Positions 1-10,244 of a DNA stretch of 64,000 nt are shown one piece after another. Both the position numbers and the translations under genes were made by a program. Below the pieces are notes generated by a model that saw only the letters and a list, made by a program, of their open reading frames with translations, had not been told where the DNA came from and did not search any database. The DNA comes from Huiozyma naganishii CBS 8797 (lineage: Eukaryota > Ascomycota > Saccharomycetes > Saccharomycetales > Saccharomycetaceae). The stretch's first letter is position 1; every line of letters starts with the position of its first letter. The DNA is taken from NCBI RefSeq assembly GCF_000348985.1, contig NC_035928.1, positions 372,001-436,000 of the forward strand. The letters are read 5' to 3'.

Positions 1-376
1 ATGGATTTTGTGAGCTAAATTCAGTTGTAACTGAATAGCGGTTATCAGAACAGTCTGAAATTCTTATTTTCACCGTATATGATTATGCAAATTAAGTAGT
101 TGTGCTCCTTTTGTGTTTGTGCTCTTTGTGTCCAAGTTTGACATTCAACGACTATCTTCAAAACATCGAAGCAGACCGCACGAGGTTATATTTGTTCCAG
201 ATAATGTCCCCATTCAAATGTTTCGAGATTCTTGTTACCTGTCAATGTCAGAACATTTTACGGTACTGTTTCTTAAGTGGCAATGGGTAATGAGTCTATT
301 ACAAAGGGTAGCCTACAATTTACTCTCACAGTTCTATGTAGGTCTGGGAAAAAGGAATTTATATTTACATGCTGTT
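1..376. other. left-edge intergenic sequence, no gene seen
   Basis: Only short reading frames with no recognisable protein are present. The stretch lies downstream of the PET122 stop codon and is AT-rich. I see no RNA gene or repeat in it. Confidence 0.5.
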
Positions 377-1312
377 TTAATGACTAGTGGATGAATTAAT
401 TCGTGCGGCCAGTAACGGGAAGGAACCCTGATCTAGTTGCTTCTCGTTAAAAACTTTTTTCACAGGCTGGAATATTCGTGGTGACATTTCGCTTAGAGAG
501 AAATCCCCGCAAAACCCAAACAGGTCATTCAACCTGTATGCGTCGTTGCTACAAGCCCTCACCAATATCATAACTGAGTCTTCCTTAGGTAAAAATTGAT
601 GCACAGTAAAAAAACGTTTGAACAAGGACATCTTGAGATCTGCGGAAAAGGAAGTCTCAAGCAACATGAAGTTGAGCAACATGGGCAAACTATATGGATT
701 TTTGACAGCAACCATCTTTTCTTCAAACAGATATTCCACCATCAAGTCTTTTCCATCCTGTGTTTCATCTCGGTAACTTTCCACTAGATTGGGAAAGTCT
801 CTCACCCTAAACCTCGTTATAAGGGGCAGACAGTTGTCCATATCTTGCAAAAATACCTTCCACTTTTCTCTAAAATTCGTCTTTGTAGAGGTTGTCCTAG
901 CAAAACTCTCTGTTTTTATTCTTAATAGTTCATACCTCCACTGGCTATTTTTAGGAGTTTCCTCTCGACCGTAGTGCTTGACGTAATATTTATATATATC
1001 GTTTGGCATGAAGTTTTTTCTGTCGTATATGGCAAGGTTCCCAATACTGCAGAGAAGCTCAGGGTCAACAAGTAAAGTGTTCTTTCGCACTACATACTTG
1101 TACCAGATGTGATTGACGGATTCTGTGTGACCCCATTGACAGCTCTTAGCCAGGTAAACCTTCAAAAAATTATAATCCATGCTTTCAAATGGTATCTCTC
1201 TCACTTCAGCTAAAACCTCATCAAAGTTTCGATTAAGACAATTGGCGTACAGTCTCCTTCTCATATTATCGCTAATGTATCTCCGAAACGTGGAAAGTCC
1301 CAGCGTCCTCAT
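377..1312 (-). CDS. PET122: Pet122-like mitochondrial translational activator of COX3 mRNA
   Basis: A 311-residue basic protein that starts at an ATG (MRTLGLSTFRRYI). The N-terminus is rich in Arg and Ser and poor in acidic residues, as expected for a mitochondrial presequence. In S. cerevisiae Pet122 works with Pet54 and Pet494 at the inner membrane to start translation of COX3 mRNA on mitochondrial ribosomes. The family diverges fast, so identity rests partly on position: the gene is divergent from OXA1, as YER153C is in S. cerevisiae. Shared local features include a tyrosine-rich HIWYKYVVRK segment and an IGNLA.YD segment near residues 69-96. It is longer than the roughly 254 residues of the S. 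cerevisiae protein. A different mitochondrial RNA-binding or PPR-like protein is the main alternative. Confidence 0.72.
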   Translation of the reverse strand: MRTLGLSTFRRYISDNMRRRLYANCLNRNFDEVLAEVREIPFESMDYNFLKVYLAKSCQWGHTESVNHIWYKYVVRKNTLLVDPELLCSIGNLAIYDRKNFMPNDIYKYYVKHYGREETPKNSQWRYELLRIKTESFARTTSTKTNFREKWKVFLQDMDNCLPLITRFRVRDFPNLVESYRDETQDGKDLMVEYLFEEKMVAVKNPYSLPMLLNFMLLETSFSADLKMSLFKRFFTVHQFLPKEDSVMILVRACSNDAYRLNDLFGFCGDFSLSEMSPRIFQPVKKVFNEKQLDQGSFPLLAARINSSTSH

Positions 1313-1638
1313 CCTTGAAAACTAATTAACATTCAATTTCTCCTGTTATAAGGGGAAGAAAAATGATAAACACCTGTTTCCCGCAAGACAACACGACACA
1401 GCTCCCAAACAAAACTCTAATCAATCTCACCAACGAGGGGTCCCGGTGGTATCCCCGTAGCGTAACCCAAGTGCTCTACCACGGCTCCCAAGAGAACACA
1501 CTCGAGTTTCGATGAGACGCTTTTCAATATTGAAAACGAAAAGTTGAAGTTCAACGGTAAAATGGCCCGAAATCAAATAAGTTTGACGACTCTCTATCGC
1601 AGCCTCACCTACGACAAAGGCGACCTTTCCGATTGAAG
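1313..1638. promoter_or_regulatory. divergent promoter region between PET122 and OXA1
   Basis: These 326 bp separate two divergently transcribed mitochondrial-biogenesis genes. The left half is AT-rich and the centre is GC-rich (about 1435-1500). A tRNA-like string in the centre was examined and rejected. No canonical TATA box stands out. Confidence 0.5.
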
Positions 1639-2886
1639 ATGTTTAGATCTTCTATTTTGAGGGCGACTTCCAGAGTTGTATGTTAATTGTGCCACTACCG
1701 TCCCCCAGTACGTTCATTCAGCAACCTTTTTACTAACATCATTATCATAAAGACAACAAGAAATGCCCTAATATCGACTATTGCTCCGCACCGGGAGCTT
1801 ATTAGAAACGCGACCCGGCTAAATGTGGTTAGTTTTGGCGTTCGTCAGAAGTCTACGGATGCCGCAGAAACGATGTCAAATATCCAGTCTCAGCTGCCCC
1901 CAGTCGACGAGATAGCCAACTCGGCCTCAACTGCTGTAGAACAAGCAGCGCAGAGCGTGGGGGAGCTTTCCAACCATGTCGGATACTTGAACAGTATTGG
2001 ATTGGCACAATCGTGGCACTGGCCCGCTGACATCATCCAACATACTTTGGAGTACGTCCATGTTTATACAGGGTTACCTTGGTGGGGAACGATCTGCACA
2101 GTCACCCTCCTAGTTAGGTTGCTTATGTTCCCCTTGTACGTCAAATCCTCTGACACCATATCTAGAAACTCGAAGATTAAGCCGCAGATGGACGCAATAA
2201 ACAAAGAGTTAATGGCGACGACAGATTTGGCCGAGGGCCAGGGTATTGCAATGAGGAGAAGACAACTTCTAAGTTCCAACGGGGTTAAAAACAGATGGCT
2301 TGTGGCACCAATGTTACAGCTTCCTGTAGCTATCGGGTTTTTCAACGCGATTAGAGCAATGGCTAACCACCCCGTGGATGGATTCGTTAACCAGGGCGCC
2401 GCTTGGTTCTCCGACCTTACGTTACCTGATCCTTACCTAGGCCTTCAAATTATCACAGCTGCGGTATTAATGTCGTTTACTCGGCTCGGAGGTGAGACTG
2501 GCGCTCAGCAATTTAGTGGTCCCATGAAGCGATTCTTCATTATTTTACCATTGGTATCTATTCCGGCCACTATGAAACTATCGGCTGGTGTTGTGCTATA
2601 TTTTGCGGTGAACGGTACTTTTTCAGTATTCCAGACGTTAATACTTAGAAACAAGTGGGTTAGAAAACAATTGAAGATTGCAGATGTTGTGTATCATCCG
2701 CCTGCTCCCGGCTCCGAAAACAAGGGAATTTTTGCTTCTTTGAAGGATAATATGGCCAAATCGAGGGAACGTTCGGAGAAGAGGCAACTAATGAAGGAAG
2801 AGGAACGCAGGCTACAAGAATCGATCAGAGAAAAGAAAAACCACGCCAGAATCAAAATTGTAAAGAGATCTGACTTCAAAAATTGA
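1639..2886 (+). CDS. OXA1: Oxa1 mitochondrial inner-membrane insertase, two exons
   Basis: Spliced as 1639-1677 joined to 1753-2886, giving about 390 residues (S. cerevisiae Oxa1 has 402). Oxa1 inserts mitochondrially encoded and some imported proteins into the inner membrane and belongs to the YidC/Oxa1/Alb3 family. Exon 1 encodes MFRSSILRATSRV, the start of a classic presequence. Exon 2 continues with TTRNALISTIAPH, reaches a QKST segment, then SQLPPVDE and the conserved VGELSNHVGYLNSIGLAQ block. The five membrane segments fall in about residues 110-330. The C-terminal tail is charged and Lys/Arg-rich, the matrix part that binds ribosomes. Without splicing, the frame from ATG 1639 ends at TAA 1684, and the next in-frame ATG (1873) would lose the whole presequence. 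It is divergent from PET122 and convergent with BEM2. Confidence 0.93.
1678..1752 (+). other. OXA1: spliceosomal intron in OXA1
   Basis: A 75-bp intron. The 5' splice site is GTATGT (1678-1683) and the branch site is a perfect TACTAAC (1731-1737). The first AG after the branch is AAG at 1750-1752, 16 nt past the branch A. Both exons keep the same phase, and the intron carries an in-frame TAA at 1684. Joining the exons gives a presequence that aligns in length and pattern with S. cerevisiae Oxa1, whose gene has no intron. A CAG at 1846-1848 also keeps the frame but would remove most of the presequence. Confidence 0.88.
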
Positions 2887-3110
2887 ACTTGTGTTAGATG
2901 TATAAGGAAAACACATTTCAAGTACGAATGATGCACTTGTAAATATTAAACTGCTTAAGGTTAGGATATTTTTCAACTTTTTATTCTGTTAATATAATAA
3001 TTATTCATATTGACATGTTTATGCTATCTAGGGGGACAAATATGTCGCCAAATGATTGCTAGGTCTCGACATCGCGTAGTATTGCATATATCAATATATC
3101 TCTATACACT

Positions 3111-6100
3111 TCAGGTAAAAAATTCCCCGGGATTTTTAATGTAATCTTGTAAAATAGATTGCACAGCACCCAATGTTGGACCCATACTGTTTGCTAAATC
3201 CTCTTGATCTATGAAACTCATGGAGAAAACAATTGCTAAATTAGAAGCATCCATTCTATTGTTATCAACATGTTGATGAACCTTGTTCAGATGATATACA
3301 ATCCGCTTCATGGTCTCAAAATAGCATACAGGTAGGATGTGCAGCATGTCAACGTTCCTCCTCCTATATTCACTGTATGAAATTTGCCTGGCTTTGTATT
3401 GCTGGACTAGATGTGCGAAATCCCCAAGTAGCTCATTAGAGAACAAGGAATCAGGCAGCTCTCTCAGATACATTTTGAAACAACCAGCAATTGCATTGAT
3501 TTCAAACCACCTGTCGTCTTCCAACGTGAAACTTATATTTACCGCACCTTCCTCATCAAACGCGTTTTTCAGAGCGTTGATACTACCGACGGAGCCAGGA
3601 ATTCTGTAAAGACCGACTTCGTCTAGCCCACGCAACTCAATCTCTTCTAGCAGTTTAACAATAATCGTTGGGACCGTTGTTCCTTCACGTTCACAAACAC
3701 TTTCTAACGGAACACCAAAAATTTTGTTGTGGGTCTTCCCCCCAAACTTTTGGGAATGGAACGCATACCTTTTCGACCACCTAATCGTTCTAATCCATTC
3801 ATTTTGATCAGCCAAGTTTGTTGCCTGTATCATGTGTTCAGAACCATCCTGCATAATAATCTTGAAGGCATACAAGAGAAAGCTATTTCTTCTGTGGTTA
3901 ATGACTTCCATAATGTTCTTAATTTCAAATGTCTTGATGGAATAGACAGGTTTTGAGTCATTAAGCTCGTTGTTGTTCAATTCCGGTAATAGCGTTGGAT
4001 CTATCGCTTTTCTACTAGCATTTTCCTGAGAAAGGGAACTATTCAATGAGTAATTGGAGCTGGATGTATTGAAACCTGCAATAGAAAAAGGCCTTCTAAA
4101 AAACCCACCAATTTTTTTGCTAACACCAGAACTGTTAGAAGTATTCGCACTCGAGTTTCTGTTCATGGTAGACATAACAGAGCTCCGTTTATTTCTCAAA
4201 ACGGGAGACGAAATCTGCTGAGTAGAAATACTTTTTGCGACATTTGTCGGAGAAGTGCGATTATGGGGAGGTAAAACGAAATCTTTTTCCTTTCTGTTCA
4301 AGTTTGACTGAGTTTCACCAACAGGCTTCGAATACGTCTCTTGAGCGTTCAAAAGTTCCAGTTTCTTCTGGTCTCTTCTAAGCTTGCCTACTTCGTTAGA
4401 GAGAATGTCAGTGAATAAACCAATTTCCTGGAATTTCATCATCTTAGCCTCCGCGGAAGCAAGAACAAAAGTACGCTTTCTCAGGGAGTTGTCTAGATCT
4501 TTAAAATCATTAAACAGTAGTGCTACCCAATCTGATGCAATCTTGTTTCGCCTGTAATCCTGACCAGTTCCACTCAACTGAGAGCCAATGTCCGCAACAT
4601 TGCAGATGATATTGTTGACGAACCTCCTTTTATCAAAATTTATTAGCTTTGAATTAGATGTGCTCATATTGGGGACAAATTGGGAAATATCCAGCAGCCT
4701 TGAAATGAACCAACCAGGACAGGGACAAAAACTGGGTTTACTTGTCAGATAACCACTGTCAATATCCATAAAGTGCTTGATAAAACTTGGATCTAAGTGG
4801 TCTATAATATCCTTAATTGATTTAATCTCTTTGTTCTCTTTACCATGTAGTTTCTCAGCCGCTGCAACCCAGCAATGTTCAAAAGCCCTACTTTCTGGAG
4901 ATAGGATGCTGTCACATATAGCTGTCTCAATGAAGGAAGGTATATGTGGGGATAGATTACTAGTAAGGTCAAAATCGAAAAGATTTAAGGAGTCATTTTT
5001 CCAGCGCACATAGTTTAATAGCTGCAGCATCACGCAACATGTTTCAATTCGATCGTGCAGCGCTTTCGAGGGATTAATCACCTGAATGATAAAAAATGAA
5101 ACCAGCGAGGAATGTAACTTAACCAAAAGTTGCACGGATTGCGGTAGTTTAGCGAAAACAGTTTCATGCCCCCTCGTGTCCAGTGGGTCAACCAAAGTAG
5201 AAATCCAGCTGAATATACTGGATATTTCAAGTTCATTCAAGTGAGGAGAACCGAAACCAATGGCCTCAACGCTTCTAGTGAACTGAGGGTAGGCAAAAAA
5301 CGAGGTCAATGATTTTTTTGATGTCAGTTCCAGTATTTGATACACTTCAACCCATTCATGTTTGCTCACCATTTTGAAAGTGCCGGTAATAATATCATCC
5401 AAATGAGAAACCCAATCCATAATCTCCTTGTATCCTTCAAATCTCAAGTTACCAAATTCAGCACATAAATTGCCATTACTACCAGGTTTACAGCATAAAT
5501 CAACTAGCTGCTCAAATGAGACAGGCTTGAACAATTCTAGCTGCTCGGTTATGCGCCTTCTCATTTTACTGATCCCAACAGGCCTGTAAAGTCTCTTCTG
5601 ATAATTTGATTTCGCGCTGTTGAATACTTCACGCAATTTCTCGTGGAATATCTCGGTGTCGGCTATCTCCTCATTAAACCCGTCAGAATGCCCCTTCATA
5701 GATGAAATTTTCTTGGGCCACTCAACTGAAATTTCTTGGTCCATAATTTTGAAAATATCCAACATCGTGGAATGATTCTCCAGATTGTCTGTCAGATCAT
5801 TGTAATGGTTTATAATCATATGAAGAAGAGCCTCTGCGGCGCCGACTTGTATCTTGATTATGAAGGCAGTATTCAAAGCAGTATCCTTCGGTACCGTTGC
5901 ATCCCAAACAGGAAATTCGATGCTTTCAGCGCTTGCTGCACTTTCACTCGTCCCCAACAATTTTAACAAAACATACGCACAGCTTTTCGCCCCAATAAAA
6001 CGTTTGGCCAAGTTTTCAAGCACGTTCGATGTAGTGGTAAAGCTTTTGTATGTATTGAAAAAGGTTTCCGTGAATACATCACTATCCATTGCCAATTTAA

Positions 6101-9100
6101 TAAACGCGAAATCGATTAGTCTCACTGAATCCGAGGAGTTACTGTTTACCGAACTTACTCTTTTCTTCTCGTGAGAGCAGTAATTTTCAAAGTCCGAAGT
6201 CTGGATAAGTTTTGAAAACACATTGACCGTTAGAACCAGCAAATCAAATATCTTGTTAAGAGAAGCACTTTTCAAAACAACATTTATAACTGTTTTTTGC
6301 AACGTTGGATCTGAAATATCGCCAATACTCTTGAAGAAGTCCATATCTTGCAAAGTTCTGCTCAAATGCCCACTCACATCTTGCGAGCTTCGTGTTTTCG
6401 TATTACTAGCTGATTGCTGAGAAAAACGTTTTGGTGATTCTACGACAACACTGACTGGTCTTGAGGTCTCTGATACCGAATTCGTAGACTTGAATACCAA
6501 GTCATCAGCTATGTTGAAAAGGTCTGTATCGATATTGAAAACATCTCGAATAGACTTCATGAGCATCTGTTTCGTGGATTGTTTTGTGGACAATTCCTGG
6601 ACGGTCGGGACATCAATATTCTCAATTCCGGTAACTGTTCCAGCACTTTTCGAACTGTCCATGCTTGGTTCTCGAGACATAGACTGATTAATTGGGTTTG
6701 CCGTAGAAAGTCTAGCGGACGACCTTGGTGGTGGATAAACAATGGTACCATTCACTATCGTACCAGCTGCACCTATTAACGAAATTTTAGGGAATAGAAC
6801 ATAATTGGGTAACAACTCGTTGAATAGAACAGGCAGATAACTACCAGTCAATAATGGACTCCGCTCTGCGCCAATTTTGCTATATGACAGCTGATCTATA
6901 ACCGGCGGTTCGAATTTCAAACTCAATTCCATTATACCTTTTATATTGAGTGGAGATTGGGCAACGTGGTGCTTCCAGAAATTCCAGAGGACACTTGAAG
7001 AAGGATCCGTTTTGTAGGAGTTCTCCATTTCAGGTGGAGGTTGTGTAAAATTATTAGTAGAATCAACTGACTCTAGTCTTTGTTCCCATTTGTGGAATGC
7101 ATTTTTCGTGCGGCTTATTTTCTTCTCCAAGTATCGTAAATTGGATTTCGTCGGCAAATTGTTCACATTGATGATTAAGTCCCCGAAATACGAAATAACG
7201 TTCGCTCTTATAAATGGATCATCTAAATTTGGTGGCGCTAGAATGAAAACGCTGTTTGTGGATTTGGACGACATCTGTCTTCTATCGAGCTGTATAATTG
7301 TAGGCACCCAGTCTTTGAGAATAATTTTCAGTACAGATTCTGGAACAAATTGCCATGATTGCTGTAATCTTAGTATCGGAATAGAACATATTATTGTTGC
7401 AATTGTCAACCATGATACCATATCACCCAAGTGTTCCAGTCTGCAGCCAATATGAACCCACTTCGTTAAAATTTTAGCTCTTAGTTTTGGGTCCGTGCGA
7501 GACACTGAAGGATCAGTGGGGAATAAGTGGGATATCAATAGCCTTCCCAGAAAATGAACGTTCTTTGTGTTATCAAATACCAGTGGATTTAGTGCAGTAA
7601 TCTCAGAATTTATGTAATTGGAGGAGTATAACAGCCCATAATCCAATCTCGGTGCCCATATTTTATCAAACTTCAAGTTTATTTGATGAATATCGTTGGC
7701 AAAATTTTTCACATCCATAGTCAAAAAGTGTGAGATATCTAAAATCTCATTAATCATCTTGGAGTTAACAGGCTGTTTAGTACCGTTCTTGTCAGCTGAA
7801 TTGCGGCGGGTGAAGTAAGTCAGCGACATTAATGCATTGTGTTTTTTAGCGACGGCAACTTTCAAACTGTTGCAAATCTCATCATTATGAAGAGAAATTG
7901 TGTCGAGTAATCTGATTGTTGCTTGGAACATTTGATCATCAAGAAGAAAACCGGGAAACATATCGAGTATTGTCTTGATCACTAACGCTAATCGTTCTGT
8001 GATCAGATCATCCATTTCAGAGCTAACTTTGCAATATTGAGTAGATTGGGAGGTTAGCTTTGCGTCGTGTTTAGTGAAAGTCAAACCCATCTGATTGAAT
8101 GTGTTTAGAAACTTGATAAAATTGTTAATCAGGGGTAACATCAGCAAAAGATTCATAATACTGATAGGTGGTTTACGGTTGTGATGGTGATGTTCAATAC
8201 TTCTCCCAAAATCCTCATTGTCATAAAACAAAATAGTGTGACAAATACTTTCCACTGTGCCACCAGTAAGCTTTTCTAAGTCTCTGTCCAGCTCCAAATC
8301 GGGATGCGGGAATTTACAGCTCAAATACCGCAAGTGAAGATTATTAGCAGTTTGATCGTTTACCGGTAGCTTTTGTCCTGCGTTTGCAGTGGGTCTTGAG
8401 ATTCCGCCAGCAATTGTAGCTCGTTTATTAAAAGCTTGATCATTTTGAGAAGCTGGCGTCATGCTACCGACAGAAAGATTAGAAGAGACGTTCGTGTCCG
8501 ATTCCAATGGCATTGATGGGTCAAACGATTTGATACTATTGGTCATTCCGCTCTTGTACAAACGGAGAAGAGAACCCTTTAGCTGGGCCCTATATATTCT
8601 ATAATCTGGAACCATGATTTGAGAGTCTCCACCAGTACTGGCTGTATGGATTGGGTCTATCGTTGTTGTGATTACTGTTTCGTTGTCGATCTCTAGTTTC
8701 GAGCTCGAACTTGTCGCATTCATCATTTCTTGCGGCGAAAACATTCTGCTTTCTCTTTTAGCTTTCCACTCCGTTCTAGATTGGTGGTGGGTCCCATTCG
8801 TATTGGTATTCTTGGTCGAAGGGTTGGGCACCATGATCTGACCGTGAGATTTATTAATCCAACCAGTTTTAAACACTGTGTCATCATAATTTTCTCCATT
8901 CAACTTTATCGACATCTTAGGCCTTTCGATTCCTACTGGCACCTCCTCATGTATATTTGACTTTAGTGTGGATTTCAACTGGGTCGATGGAACGAGAGGT
9001 ATCGGATTGCCGTGTTCTTTTGAATGTTCGGATGCAATGGTGCTGCTTGATCTGTTAGATGCAGTCATTATCGTGCGCATTTCATCAATTGGCGAAGAAA

Positions 9101-9551
9101 CTTTTTTGTGTAAAGCGACATCGGCGCTATTAGCATCGTCAGATAAAACGGAACCAGCGTCCTCCTTGAGCGAGACAATGCTTGTTGCAGATCTGTTGTG
9201 GGAATTTGTCGAATAAACGAGTGGTTGACTTATATTGTTCCTCATATACCTTTCCTTCGAGGAATCGTTACCGGATCTCGAGGTACCGGGAGGATCAGCG
9301 GGTAAATGCCCTGTGGAACTGGCGTTCCGCGATCCATGTGTGCTACTGCGAGCTTGTAGATAGCTCGAGAGTCCCGATGAATGCGACGCAGACAATGATA
9401 ATGCAGGTTCTGGGTTGTTACCCTTTGTGCTAGATGATGAAGAATTTGTGAGTTGTAATCTTCTTGCCGAAGAAGAATGCGAACTGGAGTCCTTGCCATT
9501 TTTATTACTCGAAGATTTCCCGCTCTTGGAAGACCAGAGGAAGTTTCTCAT
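3111..9551 (-). CDS. BEM2: Bem2 Rho GTPase-activating protein
   Basis: A 2146-residue protein (S. cerevisiae Bem2 has 2167) that starts at ATG (MRNFLWSSKSGKSS). Bem2 is a GAP for Rho1 and other Rho-type GTPases, and controls bud emergence, actin polarity and the cell-wall and morphogenesis checkpoints. The first 300 residues are a Ser/Asn-rich disordered region. A RasGEF_N-like helical segment lies near residue 1140 (LIDFAFIKLAMDSDVFTETF). A PH domain covers about 1830-1930 and the RhoGAP domain about 1945-2146. The catalytic arginine finger sits in GLYRIPGS near residue 1982, and the helix MDASNLAIVFSMSF follows. The gene is convergent with OXA1. No frameshift was seen. Confidence 0.95.
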   Translation of the reverse strand: MRNFLWSSKSGKSSSNKNGKDSSSHSSSARRLQLTNSSSSSTKGNNPEPALSLSASHSSGLSSYLQARSSTHGSRNASSTGHLPADPPGTSRSGNDSSKERYMRNNISQPLVYSTNSHNRSATSIVSLKEDAGSVLSDDANSADVALHKKVSSPIDEMRTIMTASNRSSSTIASEHSKEHGNPIPLVPSTQLKSTLKSNIHEEVPVGIERPKMSIKLNGENYDDTVFKTGWINKSHGQIMVPNPSTKNTNTNGTHHQSRTEWKAKRESRMFSPQEMMNATSSSSKLEIDNETVITTTIDPIHTASTGGDSQIMVPDYRIYRAQLKGSLLRLYKSGMTNSIKSFDPSMPLESDTNVSSNLSVGSMTPASQNDQAFNKRATIAGGISRPTANAGQKLPVNDQTANNLHLRYLSCKFPHPDLELDRDLEKLTGGTVESICHTILFYDNEDFGRSIEHHHHNRKPPISIMNLLLMLPLINNFIKFLNTFNQMGLTFTKHDAKLTSQSTQYCKVSSEMDDLITERLALVIKTILDMFPGFLLDDQMFQATIRLLDTISLHNDEICNSLKVAVAKKHNALMSLTYFTRRNSADKNGTKQPVNSKMINEILDISHFLTMDVKNFANDIHQINLKFDKIWAPRLDYGLLYSSNYINSEITALNPLVFDNTKNVHFLGRLLISHLFPTDPSVSRTDPKLRAKILTKWVHIGCRLEHLGDMVSWLTIATIICSIPILRLQQSWQFVPESVLKIILKDWVPTIIQLDRRQMSSKSTNSVFILAPPNLDDPFIRANVISYFGDLIINVNNLPTKSNLRYLEKKISRTKNAFHKWEQRLESVDSTNNFTQPPPEMENSYKTDPSSSVLWNFWKHHVAQSPLNIKGIMELSLKFEPPVIDQLSYSKIGAERSPLLTGSYLPVLFNELLPNYVLFPKISLIGAAGTIVNGTIVYPPPRSSARLSTANPINQSMSREPSMDSSKSAGTVTGIENIDVPTVQELSTKQSTKQMLMKSIRDVFNIDTDLFNIADDLVFKSTNSVSETSRPVSVVVESPKRFSQQSASNTKTRSSQDVSGHLSRTLQDMDFFKSIGDISDPTLQKTVINVVLKSASLNKIFDLLVLTVNVFSKLIQTSDFENYCSHEKKRVSSVNSNSSDSVRLIDFAFIKLAMDSDVFTETFFNTYKSFTTTSNVLENLAKRFIGAKSCAYVLLKLLGTSESAASAESIEFPVWDATVPKDTALNTAFIIKIQVGAAEALLHMIINHYNDLTDNLENHSTMLDIFKIMDQEISVEWPKKISSMKGHSDGFNEEIADTEIFHEKLREVFNSAKSNYQKRLYRPVGISKMRRRITEQLELFKPVSFEQLVDLCCKPGSNGNLCAEFGNLRFEGYKEIMDWVSHLDDIITGTFKMVSKHEWVEVYQILELTSKKSLTSFFAYPQFTRSVEAIGFGSPHLNELEISSIFSWISTLVDPLDTRGHETVFAKLPQSVQLLVKLHSSLVSFFIIQVINPSKALHDRIETCCVMLQLLNYVRWKNDSLNLFDFDLTSNLSPHIPSFIETAICDSILSPESRAFEHCWVAAAEKLHGKENKEIKSIKDIIDHLDPSFIKHFMDIDSGYLTSKPSFCPCPGWFISRLLDISQFVPNMSTSNSKLINFDKRRFVNNIICNVADIGSQLSGTGQDYRRNKIASDWVALLFNDFKDLDNSLRKRTFVLASAEAKMMKFQEIGLFTDILSNEVGKLRRDQKKLELLNAQETYSKPVGETQSNLNRKEKDFVLPPHNRTSPTNVAKSISTQQISSPVLRNKRSSVMSTMNRNSSANTSNSSGVSKKIGGFFRRPFSIAGFNTSSSNYSLNSSLSQENASRKAIDPTLLPELNNNELNDSKPVYSIKTFEIKNIMEVINHRRNSFLLYAFKIIMQDGSEHMIQATNLADQNEWIRTIRWSKRYAFHSQKFGGKTHNKIFGVPLESVCEREGTTVPTIIVKLLEEIELRGLDEVGLYRIPGSVGSINALKNAFDEEGAVNISFTLEDDRWFEINAIAGCFKMYLRELPDSLFSNELLGDFAHLVQQYKARQISYSEYRRRNVDMLHILPVCYFETMKRIVYHLNKVHQHVDNNRMDASNLAIVFSMSFIDQEDLANSMGPTLGAVQSILQDYIKNPGEFFT

Positions 9552-10244
9552 TGTATCCGTTCCGGATCTGTGAAAACCGAGTCAAAAAACAACAGCTACA
9601 CAAAAGAATCACAATGAGCGTATGCAAAAGTAGAGCTCTGTACCGTAGAGAAAATTGTACGATTGTAATTTGCAGATCAAGATGTGCGTGAACAATTAAA
9701 GAACACCCACTATCCCAAACAAAAACAAAACAAACGAATACTCGTCTCTTATAAACCCGTGCCTGCAGTTTCTGATACGAACTCCTCTTATTCACCCCTC
9801 TCTTCTATTTAAGATCTAATGTACAGCGGTATTCACACAGATTCTAAGATACAGCACAGCCTATGTATGCTACCACAAGAACTGCAAATGGAATACTCGA
9901 CGGATCTTTTTTGGCCTTTCCACTTGAGCCATGAAACGTGTGTGAACCACTTTGGTATCAAAGCCCACTTTAATCCTCGACAACTTTTCAAATTGATAAT
10001 TCCTTTTTTTTGCGGAAAAACGAAAACATCAAAAAAGAAAAATAAAATTCGAAACGCGTTTTTTCCGAGATTCAAAAGCAAAAACAATCTGGTGTTCGAA
10101 ACACAGAGGTGACAATTATTTTCACGATTAAATTATAAATATACGTAGATACTATTAATGCTTTGCGATATATGTATGCATGATAGTTCACTTTAATAAA
10201 TAAGACTACAGGGGAGGGGAGGGGGGGGGGAAGGGAGAGACTCT
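9552..10244. other. BEM2 upstream region and MYG1 3' region
   Basis: 693 bp. The part near 9552-9800 is the BEM2 promoter. The centre holds A- and T-rich runs (about 10005-10050). The end carries the purine tract described separately. A 97-codon plus-strand frame at 9819-10112 has no recognisable product. Confidence 0.45.
10211..10237 (+). repeat. G-rich tract with four G-runs just 3' of MYG1
   Basis: Four G-runs (G4, G4, G10, G3) are split by single or double A, ending 8 bp before the MYG1 stop codon (which occupies 10245-10247). The G-rich strand is the plus strand, so the MYG1 transcript is C-rich here. It could form a G-quadruplex and is a likely spot for length errors or polymorphism. 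Confidence 0.8.

Noticed and set aside
1430..1500. tRNA-like string on the minus strand (GGTAGAGCA after a possible acceptor arm)
   Set aside because: No GGTTCGANTCC-type B box and no consistent cloverleaf; chance resemblance in a GC-rich promoter.
9819..10112. 97-codon plus-strand frame between BEM2 and MYG1
   Set aside because: It has an ATG but no family features; the second half is low-complexity Lys/Phe-rich sequence from A- and T-runs.
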